From: PoT sp049331405
GTDB lineage: Bacteria > Planctomycetota > Planctomycetia > Isosphaerales > Isosphaeraceae
DNA length: 64,000 nt
Assembly (NCBI RefSeq): GCF_049331405.1
Contig: NZ_CP186274.1
Location: 4,464,001-4,528,000, forward strand
Direction of reading: 5' to 3'
The notes below the pieces were generated by a model. That model saw nothing but the letters and a program-made list of their open reading frames with translations. It ran no database searches and was not told where the DNA came from. Made by a program: the position numbers and the translations under genes. Shown piece after piece: positions 49,446 to 57,710 of the stretch (positions are counted from its first letter, which is position 1; every line of letters begins with the position of its first letter).

Positions 49446-50660
49446 ATGAGCTTCCGGGGATGGTCGACCGCCTGCGTGATCCTCATCGTCTCGGTCGCGT
49501 CGGCGAGCATGGCTCGGGGACAAGCCCCTGCCACTGCCAAGGTTGAGGCGATCCCGCTCGAGCTCAAGGCCCCCGACCGCTATCAGATCTATTCGTTCCT
49601 GGAACCGATCCGCCGCGTCACGATCATCGCGCCGGTGGATGGGATCCTGAGGAACTTCGACTCCCCCATCGGGACGGTCATCAAGGAGAGGCAGGAACTC
49701 GGGCAGCTCGACCGCACCGAGGCCGCCTCGAGGCTCAAGATCGCCAAGGCCAACGTCAAGGAGGCCGAGGCGGCCCTCAAGGGGAGCACCGGGACCGCCG
49801 CAACCATCAATCAGGCCCAGCTCGAGGCCGCCCAGGGGCGCGTGGAACTGGCCGAAGTCGAGTACGAGCGATGCACCCTCCGCGCCCCGTTCGCGGGTAA
49901 GCTGCTCGACCTCTACGTCAGCCCCGGCCAGCTCCTGGTGAAAGGGACGAAGATCGGTGACCTGGCCGACGTCTCCAGCCTCCGAGCCCTGGTCCCGTTC
50001 GACCGGGCGTCGGTGAGCGCAGGGGCGACCGTCAACGTCCTCATCGAGGGCCAGCCTGTCTCGGGCAAGGTCGTCACGACGGTTCCGCTCCCTGAGAGCC
50101 TCGCCCCCTTGCGAGAGCTGGCTACCTCTTTCGTCGCCGCTCTGGTCGTCTTCCCGAACACGAAGGGGGACCTCGAGCCCGGCCTGCGCGTCCTCAGCCC
50201 GTCGCTCCCGAACACGACGATCACCACCATCCCGAGCCGCTCGCTCCGTCGCCCCGACAAGGGTGAGACGACCGCGGCCAGCATCCAGGTGATCCGGAAC
50301 GAGTACGTCACCGACGTCCCGGTGCGTGTCCTGGGTCAGCCGGGCCCCGACCGGGTCCAGATCTCAGGGCTCCTGCGTCCCAAAGATTCGCTGATCGTCT
50401 CGACCTCCGTCCCCCTGGTCGCGGGCACCCTTATCCGCTTCAACGGCGAGGACACCGGCTTGGTCGAAGGGACGAACCCCAACCCGGCCGAAGGGGGCGA
50501 AGTCGCGGGGATCACCCCGCCATCGGGGACTCGCGCGGGCGCGACGACGGGCACCGCCGGCCGCCCGACGGGCACTCGGCCCACCGGCCGTCCGACAGGA
50601 ACCCGCCCAGCGAACACCACGCCCGGGACGCCCAAGGCGACAACCCCGCCGCCTTTCTGA
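49446..50660 (+). CDS. exported HlyD/RND-type membrane-fusion (adaptor) protein
   Basis: 404 residues from ATG 49446, with AGAGG nine bases upstream; the frame opens at 49365. Signal peptide MSFRGWSTACVILIVSVASA, cut near ARGQAP. Half-lipoyl motifs (IIAPVDGILRNFDSPIGTVI and CTLRAPFAGKLLDLYVSPGQ) flank a coiled coil (AKANVKEAEAALKG to QGRVELAEVEYE). A beta-barrel part follows. The last 45 residues are Thr/Gly/Pro/Arg-rich repeats (GRPTGTRPTGRPTGTRPA). Adaptors link inner-membrane pumps to outer-membrane channels. No pump lies next to it, so its partner must be elsewhere. Confidence 0.82.
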   Translation: MSFRGWSTACVILIVSVASASMARGQAPATAKVEAIPLELKAPDRYQIYSFLEPIRRVTIIAPVDGILRNFDSPIGTVIKERQELGQLDRTEAASRLKIAKANVKEAEAALKGSTGTAATINQAQLEAAQGRVELAEVEYERCTLRAPFAGKLLDLYVSPGQLLVKGTKIGDLADVSSLRALVPFDRASVSAGATVNVLIEGQPVSGKVVTTVPLPESLAPLRELATSFVAALVVFPNTKGDLEPGLRVLSPSLPNTTITTIPSRSLRRPDKGETTAASIQVIRNEYVTDVPVRVLGQPGPDRVQISGLLRPKDSLIVSTSVPLVAGTLIRFNGEDTGLVEGTNPNPAEGGEVAGITPPSGTRAGATTGTAGRPTGTRPTGRPTGTRPANTTPGTPKATTPPPF

Positions 50661-50692
50661 TTCCTCAAATGACGCTGGTATCCGGATGAATC

Positions 50693-50735
50693 AAACGACG
50701 AAGGGGTGGGCATTGGCCCACCCCTTCGTCGTTTT
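50693..50735. terminator. bidirectional terminator
   Basis: AAACGACGAAGGGGTGGG at 50693-50710 pairs exactly with 50717-50734 around CATTGG and is followed by T residues. It lies between the convergent adaptor and TPR genes. Confidence 0.88.
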
Positions 50736-50764
50736 GCAGGTAGCAGGTCGCTAAAGCCAACCCG

Positions 50765-51814
50765 TTACTGGGCCGTCTCGGGTCGAGAGGCGAGCCACTG
50801 GCTGTTGGGATACTCTTTCTTGAGCACCTGCCAGACCTCATCGGCGCGGTCATCGCGGCGCAGGGTTCGCCAGAGATGGGAGATCTGGGCCAGGGCGCGA
50901 GGGTGCTGCTCCTTGTCCTTGGAGTAGAGGATGTCCGTGTGCAGGTAGGCGTCGAGCGCCTCCTTGGGCTTGTTGGCCGCCCGGAGGCAATCGCCCAAAG
51001 TGTTGTAGGCGGCGGACTGGGTCTGGACGTCCTCGGGAGGCGACGACTTGATGACCGAGCGGACGAGTTCCTCGGCCTCGGCGTACTTCTTCTGGCCCGC
51101 GAGGCCTTCGGCCTTGGCCAGCTTCGCCTCGCGCTGGCGGAACGAGCCCTCGGGTCCGTTCTTGATCAGTTGATCATATTCGGCGACAGCCTTATCGAAG
51201 TTCCCCTGCTTGGCGAAGACCTTGGCCCTGAGCACCGCGGCGCGGTCGGCGCTCTGCGGCAGCTTGGACATGGCGGCCAGGGTCTTCTCCACGGCCGCGA
51301 AGTCCTCCTTCTGGAGTTGCAGCCTCGCGAGATTGTCATAGGCAGAGACGGCGTGGCGGCCGCCGGCATGGGCACGCACGAAGGCCTCGAGCAGGGTGAT
51401 GGCCTCGGGGGACTTCGAAGCATCCATCAGGGCCAGTTCGGCCATCGCGTTCGCCTGGGCGAAGAGGGCCGCCTGCTTGATAAAGGGCTTCTCGGCCTCG
51501 GCGGCCGCCTTCTTGTAGAGGTCGGCGGCCTCGGCCAGGGAGCCGGCCGACTCGCGAGACTCGGCCTGGACCATGACCGGCGGCTGGCCCGTGTAGGAGA
51601 TCGAGGCGATCTCGCCGGTCGGAACGGTCGTGGTCGTCGCCCCCAGCTTCACGACGACGTTGGTCGACGACTCGGAATCGATCGTCCCGCGGACCCGTCC
51701 CCCCACAGCCCCCTTCACGTTCGAGTTGGGGACGAGCACCACGTCGTCGGCCATCGCCGATGCCGTCAGCAAGACCGTCAGTGAGCCGGCCGCGAGCTTA
51801 TGTCGAAGTCTCAT
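50765..51814 (-). CDS. exported TPR protein
   Basis: 349 residues from ATG 51814, with AGGAA nine bases upstream. Signal peptide MRLRHKLAAGSLTVLLTASA, cut near MADDV. A small beta region follows (GRVRGTIDSESSTNVVVKLG). From about residue 90 there are tetratricopeptide-like helical pairs (AEAADLYKKAAAEAEKPFIK, GNFDKAVAEYDQLIKNGPEG, KPKEALDAYLHTDILYSKDK). It is probably a periplasmic scaffold. It directly follows the larger TPR gene (40 bases) on the same strand, so the two products may work together. Confidence 0.85.
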   Translation of the reverse strand: MRLRHKLAAGSLTVLLTASAMADDVVLVPNSNVKGAVGGRVRGTIDSESSTNVVVKLGATTTTVPTGEIASISYTGQPPVMVQAESRESAGSLAEAADLYKKAAAEAEKPFIKQAALFAQANAMAELALMDASKSPEAITLLEAFVRAHAGGRHAVSAYDNLARLQLQKEDFAAVEKTLAAMSKLPQSADRAAVLRAKVFAKQGNFDKAVAEYDQLIKNGPEGSFRQREAKLAKAEGLAGQKKYAEAEELVRSVIKSSPPEDVQTQSAAYNTLGDCLRAANKPKEALDAYLHTDILYSKDKEQHPRALAQISHLWRTLRRDDRADEVWQVLKKEYPNSQWLASRPETAQ

Positions 51815-51854
51815 CGCGCGGAATTCCTCTCGAAAGAGTTCGAAGCCTGTCAGC

Positions 51855-54593
51855 TCATTGGATCTGCTTGAGCAAGTCTTCGTATTTCTGCTTCATCTCG
51901 GGGCTACCCAGGTTCGGCGACGTGCGCTTGATGCCCCCGAGGATCTGCTTCGCCTTGGTTCCTTGCTTGTCCTTGTTCAGGGCATAGGCCGCGTGGTACC
52001 AGGCGTCGTAATACTCGGTCGGTTTGACCCGGGACTTGCCGAGCCTTGAGGCGAGGGACTGCCAGTGGGCGAACGCGGCAGTCCACTTGCCCTGCCCGGC
52101 CGCGGCCTTGTCCTCAAGCAGCATCCCCTGCTCGAACATCGGCTCGATGGTCTGGGGGCTCTCCGACTTCAGCTCCTGGACCAGGACGTTGGCCGCCTCG
52201 AAGTCGCGCTGACCACGCAACGCGGCGGCGAGCTTGAGCTTCGTTCGCAAGAGCCGGCTCTCGCCGCCCGTGCCGAGGAAGTTGGCGTCCTTGGCGGCGG
52301 TCTCGGTGATCCGCTTGAAGACGGCCCCGGCCTCCTTCGAGTTGCCGAGCTTGAGCATGTTCTCGCCGGCCCACTGGAGCGAGTCGTAGGTCTGCCCCGA
52401 CTTGGCGTTGATCAGGGCGCTGAGGAACTTCTGATAGTCGGACTGGACCTGGGCGAGCTTCGCGCTGTTGCCCTTGCTCTTGAGGGCGTCCATCTCCTTC
52501 TGGAGCAACTTGCCGAGCCCGAAGTAGAGCTGGGTCGTGCCGCCCCCAGACTTCTCGAGGGCCGCCATGTCGCTCTGGGCCTTGTCCACCTGCCCGAGGT
52601 TGATGTGGGCCCGCAACTGCGCGGAGATGAGCCGATTATAGGCCGGGCCCGAGGCGGTTGGGCCTTGGACCTTGACGCTCGGCTCGAGTACCCTGAGCGC
52701 CTCCTCGGGCTTGCCGCTCTCGAGCTGGATGTCGGCGATGTCGCAGAGGTTGGCCATGAGCTCCGGGTCGGTCAGGGCCGTGCCGGCGTCCTGACGCGAC
52801 TTGAGGGCAGCGTTGAGCGAAGCGAGGGCCTTCTTGACCTCCTCATCGGCCTCGGCGTCCTGCTTCTTGCGCCTGAGGACCAGGCTCTGCTCCCAGTGAG
52901 AGGCACCCGCCCGCGTCTGGCCCTCGACCCACTTGGGGGACTTGGTCCGGATCTTGTCGAAGGCCTCGATGGCCTTGGGATAGCTGCCGGTCCCGTGGTA
53001 GATCTGCCCCAGGGTCAGCCGCGCGAGGTCCCCTTCTTCGCGGTCGGTGAAGGCCTCGGCCGTGTACTTGGCGAGGTCGATCAGGCGGTTCAGGTCGCTG
53101 TTTCGGTCGATCTCCTTGTACTCGTTGTAGGCATCCGCGAGCGCCGCCATGCCGATCTCGGCCGCCTTGGGGGCGAGCGGCTTGTGCGGATAACGCCTGG
53201 CGATGTGCTCGGTGAGCACGACGGCCTCGTAGTATCGCTTGTTCATGTAATAGCAGTAACCGAGAGTGTATCTCGGCAGGATCGCCTTGTCCGGATCCTT
53301 GACGGGGTCTGCCCGCTTGATGGCCTGCTTGAGCAGGAGGATGGCCTTATCGAAGTCGTGCGAGGCCACGGCCTCATCCGCCTGGGAGATCGCGTCTTCG
53401 TAGCTGAGTTTGGCGACGTCCTCGAACTTGGCGGCGGCCTTCGGCTTGTGTTCCTTCAATAACTTGAGCGCCTCGGCCTTGTGGGGGGACGCGTAGCGGA
53501 CGACCTGTGAGAGCAAGTCAACGGCCCTGGCGATCCGGCCCGCCTTCTCGGTGGGGTTGGTCGACTCCGCCGCCATCGCCAATGAGGCCTTGGCCATCTC
53601 GAACCGGACTCCCAGGCCTTCGTTCGACGCGAGTTCGCCGGCGGAGCTATACGCCTTGACCCACCCCTGGCCGCCGAGATCGGCGAGGGCGAATTCCTTG
53701 CGCTTGTTGTAGAGGATGATCTGGAAGTAGCCGACGTTGCGCTGGAGGCCGCGGAGCCGAGGGTCGAGGTGCTGCATCAGCTCGTTGTAGATGCCCATCG
53801 CCGCGCCGAGTTCACCCTTCTCCTCGTAGCACTTGGCCTGCCACATGCGGGCGGCCATCCCGGCGAACCAGACGCGATATTTCTTGTAGAGTTCGTCGAA
53901 CTGCTTGAGCCCCGAGGTGAGGAACTCGGCCCGCTGCGGCGAGCCGGCGGGGAATGTCTGCCCCTGCTCGTAGTCGACGACCGCCTTCTGGAGCTGGGCG
54001 TCCATCAGGGCGATGCGGACCTTCTCACGCTTTTCCTTCTCCTCGCCTTCGGGGAGGAAGTTGGGGTAGGCCTTCAGGGCCGTGTCGAGCTTCCCTTCAG
54101 CCTGGGTATAGGCGGTCCTCGCCTCCTCGAACGATGCCCTGGCCTCGCCCATCAGGGCGTTCTTCTCGTTGTCCTTTTCGGTCTCGTTGCTCTTAAGCAT
54201 GGCCAGGTGGCCGCGTTCGACGTGAAGCCGGGCGAGCTGGACGAAGGCCTCGGGGGCGAGGGGATTACTGGCATGGTCCTTGGTGAAGGCGACGAGCTTG
54301 CCTCGGGCCTTGTCCAGGAGTTCCTTGCGGAGGACGAGGTCGCCCGTGCGCGAGGCCTCGTCGATCATGACGCGCCCTTGCTCGTAATCGATCGTCTCGA
54401 GTATGTCCTTGGGCGTCTTGGGGTCGGTCCTGAGCCGTTCGAGCAACTCGTCGACGAGCTCGAAATAGCCCTTGTCTCGGAGCCCCTGGAGGTAGGCGGG
54501 GGCGACCCTCATGTCCTCCTCGCCGAAAGCCGGGGTCGCCGCCAACGCGAGAACGGCGACCAGCCCGCCCAGCGTGGATTCAAAGCGCAGCAT
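51855..54593 (-). CDS. large exported TPR protein
   Basis: 912 residues from ATG 54593, with GGGAGGGCGG upstream; the frame opens at 54713. Signal peptide MLRFESTLGGLVAVLALAAT, cut near PAFGEED. The whole remainder is helical with many TPR-like units (YYMNKRYYEAVVLTEHIARR, GSYPKAIEAFDKIRTKSPKW, GKPEEALRVLEPSVKVQGPT). No catalytic motif. It is likely a periplasmic or outer-membrane-associated assembly scaffold and forms a two-gene unit with the 349-residue TPR protein. Confidence 0.85.
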   Translation of the reverse strand: MLRFESTLGGLVAVLALAATPAFGEEDMRVAPAYLQGLRDKGYFELVDELLERLRTDPKTPKDILETIDYEQGRVMIDEASRTGDLVLRKELLDKARGKLVAFTKDHASNPLAPEAFVQLARLHVERGHLAMLKSNETEKDNEKNALMGEARASFEEARTAYTQAEGKLDTALKAYPNFLPEGEEKEKREKVRIALMDAQLQKAVVDYEQGQTFPAGSPQRAEFLTSGLKQFDELYKKYRVWFAGMAARMWQAKCYEEKGELGAAMGIYNELMQHLDPRLRGLQRNVGYFQIILYNKRKEFALADLGGQGWVKAYSSAGELASNEGLGVRFEMAKASLAMAAESTNPTEKAGRIARAVDLLSQVVRYASPHKAEALKLLKEHKPKAAAKFEDVAKLSYEDAISQADEAVASHDFDKAILLLKQAIKRADPVKDPDKAILPRYTLGYCYYMNKRYYEAVVLTEHIARRYPHKPLAPKAAEIGMAALADAYNEYKEIDRNSDLNRLIDLAKYTAEAFTDREEGDLARLTLGQIYHGTGSYPKAIEAFDKIRTKSPKWVEGQTRAGASHWEQSLVLRRKKQDAEADEEVKKALASLNAALKSRQDAGTALTDPELMANLCDIADIQLESGKPEEALRVLEPSVKVQGPTASGPAYNRLISAQLRAHINLGQVDKAQSDMAALEKSGGGTTQLYFGLGKLLQKEMDALKSKGNSAKLAQVQSDYQKFLSALINAKSGQTYDSLQWAGENMLKLGNSKEAGAVFKRITETAAKDANFLGTGGESRLLRTKLKLAAALRGQRDFEAANVLVQELKSESPQTIEPMFEQGMLLEDKAAAGQGKWTAAFAHWQSLASRLGKSRVKPTEYYDAWYHAAYALNKDKQGTKAKQILGGIKRTSPNLGSPEMKQKYEDLLKQIQ

Positions 54594-54878
54594 ATTCCGC
54601 CCTCCCAAGCACTTCAGGCCCGGAATCCCGCGGCCGCGATTGGCCGATTTCCTTCGGTGCAATGATGCATCAGTGACTAAGTCTACGACGCTGAGAACGA
54701 CCGAGTCAAGCATCCCAACGGCTCCGATAAGCCGGGAATTTCTCGGTATTCTCGCGAACCGATCGGGCCCGGTCCGGGTCGAATCTGCCGTCCCTCGTGG
54801 GGAGCCAGTCGACTTCCGCAGGAGCCCGGGGGCAAGGAGATGGATTTCGTACCATTCCGATGCCCCCGCACTCCGATC

Positions 54879-55337
54879 TTACTCGGCGCTCGCGTGATCT
54901 CTCAGGTAATTCTCGACGAGGTTCTTGAGTCCTCCTTCGACCTCGAGCCCCATCGCACGACCGTTGGCCAGGGCCTCTTCAGGGGACCAGTGCTGGAGCT
55001 TAGCCTCGTGCAGCAGTACGAGCGCGGCGGCCCTCGCCCCCTTGCGGCAGTGGACGAGGACCTTACCATCCGCCCCGTGCTTGCTCAGGAAGTCGCTGAC
55101 GGCCGTCACCCCCTGCTCCGTCAAGGGGGCCGACCCGACGCCGTAGTGGACATAGTCGAGGCCGAGGCCCTTAACCTTCTCCCCCTCGGCCGAGGTGCTC
55201 AGGGGCTGCTCTGGCTCGCCGTCGTTCCGGAGGTTGACGACGCCGACGTACCCTTGCCCCTTCAAGGCCTCCAGGTCCTCGGCGGTCGGCTGGTCGGCGA
55301 TGGTGATGGCCGGCGTGATCGCACGTTGGAAATTCAA
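54879..55337 (-). CDS. DUF442 phosphatase-like protein (beta-lactamase-hydrolase-like)
   Basis: 152 residues. The motif VLVHCRKGARAAAL is the Cys-x4-Arg P-loop of the DUF442/TIGR01244 group, related to dual-specificity phosphatases. The N-terminus AITPAITIADQPTAEDLEAL and VGVVNLRNDGEPEQPL are also characteristic. In other bacteria such domains are fused to a persulfide-dioxygenase-type beta-lactamase fold and are linked to sulfide metabolism. Here the domain stands alone. It is divergent from the TetR regulator, whose operator might also affect it. Confidence 0.85.
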   Translation of the reverse strand: MNFQRAITPAITIADQPTAEDLEALKGQGYVGVVNLRNDGEPEQPLSTSAEGEKVKGLGLDYVHYGVGSAPLTEQGVTAVSDFLSKHGADGKVLVHCRKGARAAALVLLHEAKLQHWSPEEALANGRAMGLEVEGGLKNLVENYLRDHASAE

Positions 55338-55494
55338 GGCGTCCTCCTTCGGCTGATATGAAGGTTCAAGCCGGCAAATCTTTACCGGGCGGGGGCGAAT
55401 GACTCTCCGTCGCCAAGGCTACTCCAAGCCCCCACCAGAACCAATCTATTCGACAGGAAAAGATCTCTTGCCACGATCGCTATTTCAGGCATAA

Positions 55495-55532
55495 TACCTA
55501 CCGTTCGGTAGCATTCTACCTAACGGTAGGTA
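55495..55532. promoter_or_regulatory. TetR-type operator
   Basis: TACCTACCGTT at 55495-55505 and its exact complement at 55522-55532 form an 11-bp dyad. The inside is itself repetitive (CGGTAG...CTACC), so two overlapping ACCGTTCGGT-like sites are present. It lies 30-67 bases before the TetR start codon, where autorepression is expected. Confidence 0.85.
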
Positions 55533-55561
55533 ACGTGAAACAAAGCTGAGCTGGCGGGGGT

Positions 55562-56191
55562 ATGTCTATGGCGGTGGTGGACCCGACCAGGGCGTTGACG
55601 AGCGAGGTCGCACTCCAGATCGGAGAAATCGCCGCTCGCTTGTTCGCAACTCATGGTTATGACGCCACTTCGGTACGGACGATCGTGGAGGAAGCCGGGG
55701 TCACGAAACCCACGCTCTACTACTACTTCGGGAGCAAGGAAGGCCTGGCCCAGACCCTGCTCACGTTGCCCGTACACTGCCTCAACGATCGGCTGAGCAG
55801 CATCCTTTCGGAGTCGCAAGACGCGATTGCGATGCTCGTCCAGACCTTCGAGGCGCATTTCGAGTTCAGCCGAAGGGCGCCTGATATCGCCAGATTCTTT
55901 TTCTCGCTGATGTTCGGGCCGCCCGTTTCGGGCCTCCAGACGGATGTTGAGCAGTTCAAAGGGAAGTCGAGCTGCTTCATGGCCGCCATCGCCAACCGAG
56001 CCGCGGAAGCGGGCGTGATCGACCCCGGGCGGGTCGAGTCGTTCCTGACGGCCTGCCACGGCATGATCGTCATCTCGATGCTCGGATTTCTTTACAAGGG
56101 TAAGGACCTGGAGCCCGACCTTGCGGCTCGTCTCGTCGACGACCTGCTCCGCGGGTTCGGCACGCCGGAGACCCCCGACCGGGGATCGTGA
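55562..56191 (+). CDS. TetR/AcrR-family transcriptional regulator
   Basis: 209 residues. N-terminal helix-turn-helix at about 15-65: IGEIAARLFATHGYDATSVR, VEEAGVTKPTLYYYFGSKEG. The C-terminal ligand-binding part is helical (FEAHFEFSRRAPDIARFFFS). It should repress its own promoter and the two efflux genes behind it until an inducer binds. The dyad at 55495 is the probable operator. Its stop overlaps the adaptor start (GTGA), which supports one operon. The inducer is unknown, probably a toxic compound exported by the pump. Confidence 0.95.
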   Translation: MSMAVVDPTRALTSEVALQIGEIAARLFATHGYDATSVRTIVEEAGVTKPTLYYYFGSKEGLAQTLLTLPVHCLNDRLSSILSESQDAIAMLVQTFEAHFEFSRRAPDIARFFFSLMFGPPVSGLQTDVEQFKGKSSCFMAAIANRAAEAGVIDPGRVESFLTACHGMIVISMLGFLYKGKDLEPDLAARLVDDLLRGFGTPETPDRGS

Positions 56192-57507
56192 CCATGAGAG
56201 TCCGAGGATGGGCTGTCACCCTGGGAATGTTGTTGAGCGTCGTCCCCCTTTCCGGCTGCGGCCAGGAGGCGGCCGAGCCCGAGGCGAAGGCGAACACCGC
56301 CCCCAAGCCGGTGCCCGTGACCGTCGCCTCGCTCGAGCTCAGGCCCCTGGAGCGGGTCGTCGAGGTCGTCGGGTCGCTCAAGGGCTGGGAAGACATCCCG
56401 ATCGGCGCCAAGAAGGAAGGGCGCGTCCTGCGGGTCCACCATGACATGGGGGACCATATCAAGCCGGGCGAATTGCTGGTCGAGCTCGATCCCATCGACG
56501 CCGACCTGACGATCCGCCAGCGCGAGCGTCAGCTCCAGGTCGAGCTCGCCAAGCTGGGCCTGAAATCTCTGCCCCAGGGGGATTTCGACGTCTCGTCCGT
56601 CCCGACGGTCGTCCAGGCCCGGCTCTCCCTCGATCGGGCCCGGCTGAACCTGGGCCGAGAGCGCTCACTGAGCCGGCGGAACGCCGGGACGACTCAGGAC
56701 CTGCAGAACGCCGAGAACGATGAGCAGGCCGCCGAGGCCGCGCTCGCGAACGCGATACTGACGGCCAACTCCAACCTCGCCTCGGCGAGGGCGAGCCAGG
56801 TGGCCGTGGAGGTCGCCAAACAAGCCCGGGTCGACATGGAGATCCATGCCCCGCTGCTCTCCAAGGCCCCTCCGGGCGTGACCGACCGACTCACCTTCGC
56901 CCTCTCGCGTAGGTCCGTCTCCGAAGGGCAGATGGTCCGCCCCGGCGACCCGGTCGTCGACCTCGTCATCGAGAACCCGCTCCGCCTCTGGGCCAATGTC
57001 CCCGAGCGAAACAGCATCGACGTCCAGGTCGAGCAGCCGGTCCGGATCCTCGTCGCCTCCCAGCCGGGGATGACCTTCGAGGGCAAGGTCACCCGCATCA
57101 ACCCGTCGATCGACGCGGCGAGCCGTACCTTCAAGGTGGAAATCTCGGTCCCCAATAACCGCGGCCTGCTCCGACCCGGCGGCTTCGCCAAGGCGTCGAT
57201 CCTCACCAAGACTGGCGATAAGTCCAAGGTCGTCCCGCTCGAATCCGTCGTGAAGTACGCGGGCGTGACCAAACTCTTCATGGTCGAGGGGGACAAGGTC
57301 CGCTCGATCAACGTCGAGACCGGCCTCGAAGGCCCCGGCTGGGTCGAGGTCACGGGCAAGCTCCCGGATACGGGGCATGTCGTCACGACCGGTCAGACGC
57401 AGCTCGCCGACGGCACCCTCATCGTCGTCCGCGACCCCAACGAGGTCAAAGCCGAGAACAAGGTCGCCTCCGAGAAGGCGCCCGCCGAGGAACCGAAGAC
57501 GCGCTGA
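56188..57507 (+). CDS. RND efflux adaptor lipoprotein
   Basis: 439 residues from GTG 56188, which overlaps the TetR stop by four bases; an ATG at 56194 is equally possible. The signal ends in the lipobox PLSGC, so it is a lipid-anchored periplasmic adaptor (AcrA/MexA type). Lipoyl half-motif GAKKEGRVLRVHHDMGDHIK, coiled coil (VQARLSLDRARLNLGRERSL, QNAENDEQAAEAALANAILT), barrel (PVRILVASQPGMTFEGKVTR) and membrane-proximal domain (FMVEGDKVRSINVETGLEGP). It connects the RND pump downstream to an outer-membrane channel, which is not encoded here. The tail is Glu/Lys/Ala-rich. Confidence 0.93.
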   Translation: MTMRVRGWAVTLGMLLSVVPLSGCGQEAAEPEAKANTAPKPVPVTVASLELRPLERVVEVVGSLKGWEDIPIGAKKEGRVLRVHHDMGDHIKPGELLVELDPIDADLTIRQRERQLQVELAKLGLKSLPQGDFDVSSVPTVVQARLSLDRARLNLGRERSLSRRNAGTTQDLQNAENDEQAAEAALANAILTANSNLASARASQVAVEVAKQARVDMEIHAPLLSKAPPGVTDRLTFALSRRSVSEGQMVRPGDPVVDLVIENPLRLWANVPERNSIDVQVEQPVRILVASQPGMTFEGKVTRINPSIDAASRTFKVEISVPNNRGLLRPGGFAKASILTKTGDKSKVVPLESVVKYAGVTKLFMVEGDKVRSINVETGLEGPGWVEVTGKLPDTGHVVTTGQTQLADGTLIVVRDPNEVKAENKVASEKAPAEEPKTR

Positions 57508-57710
57508 TCGGCGTCGAACCTCGGCTCAGGATTTCCCGACCGCTTGCCGACTCCCCCGCGCCCGCGTCCACGTTTTCTCTGGCGTGACGCCCCGGCGCGG
57601 AGAGTCCCGGCCACGAGCCGTCACCGGTTTGTCGAACATTTCCGCGAAGGCCTACCGGGTCCAGGCCCGACTCGCTCGGGCCGTTCTCCAGAGGACGAGG
57701 TCGTTCCTTC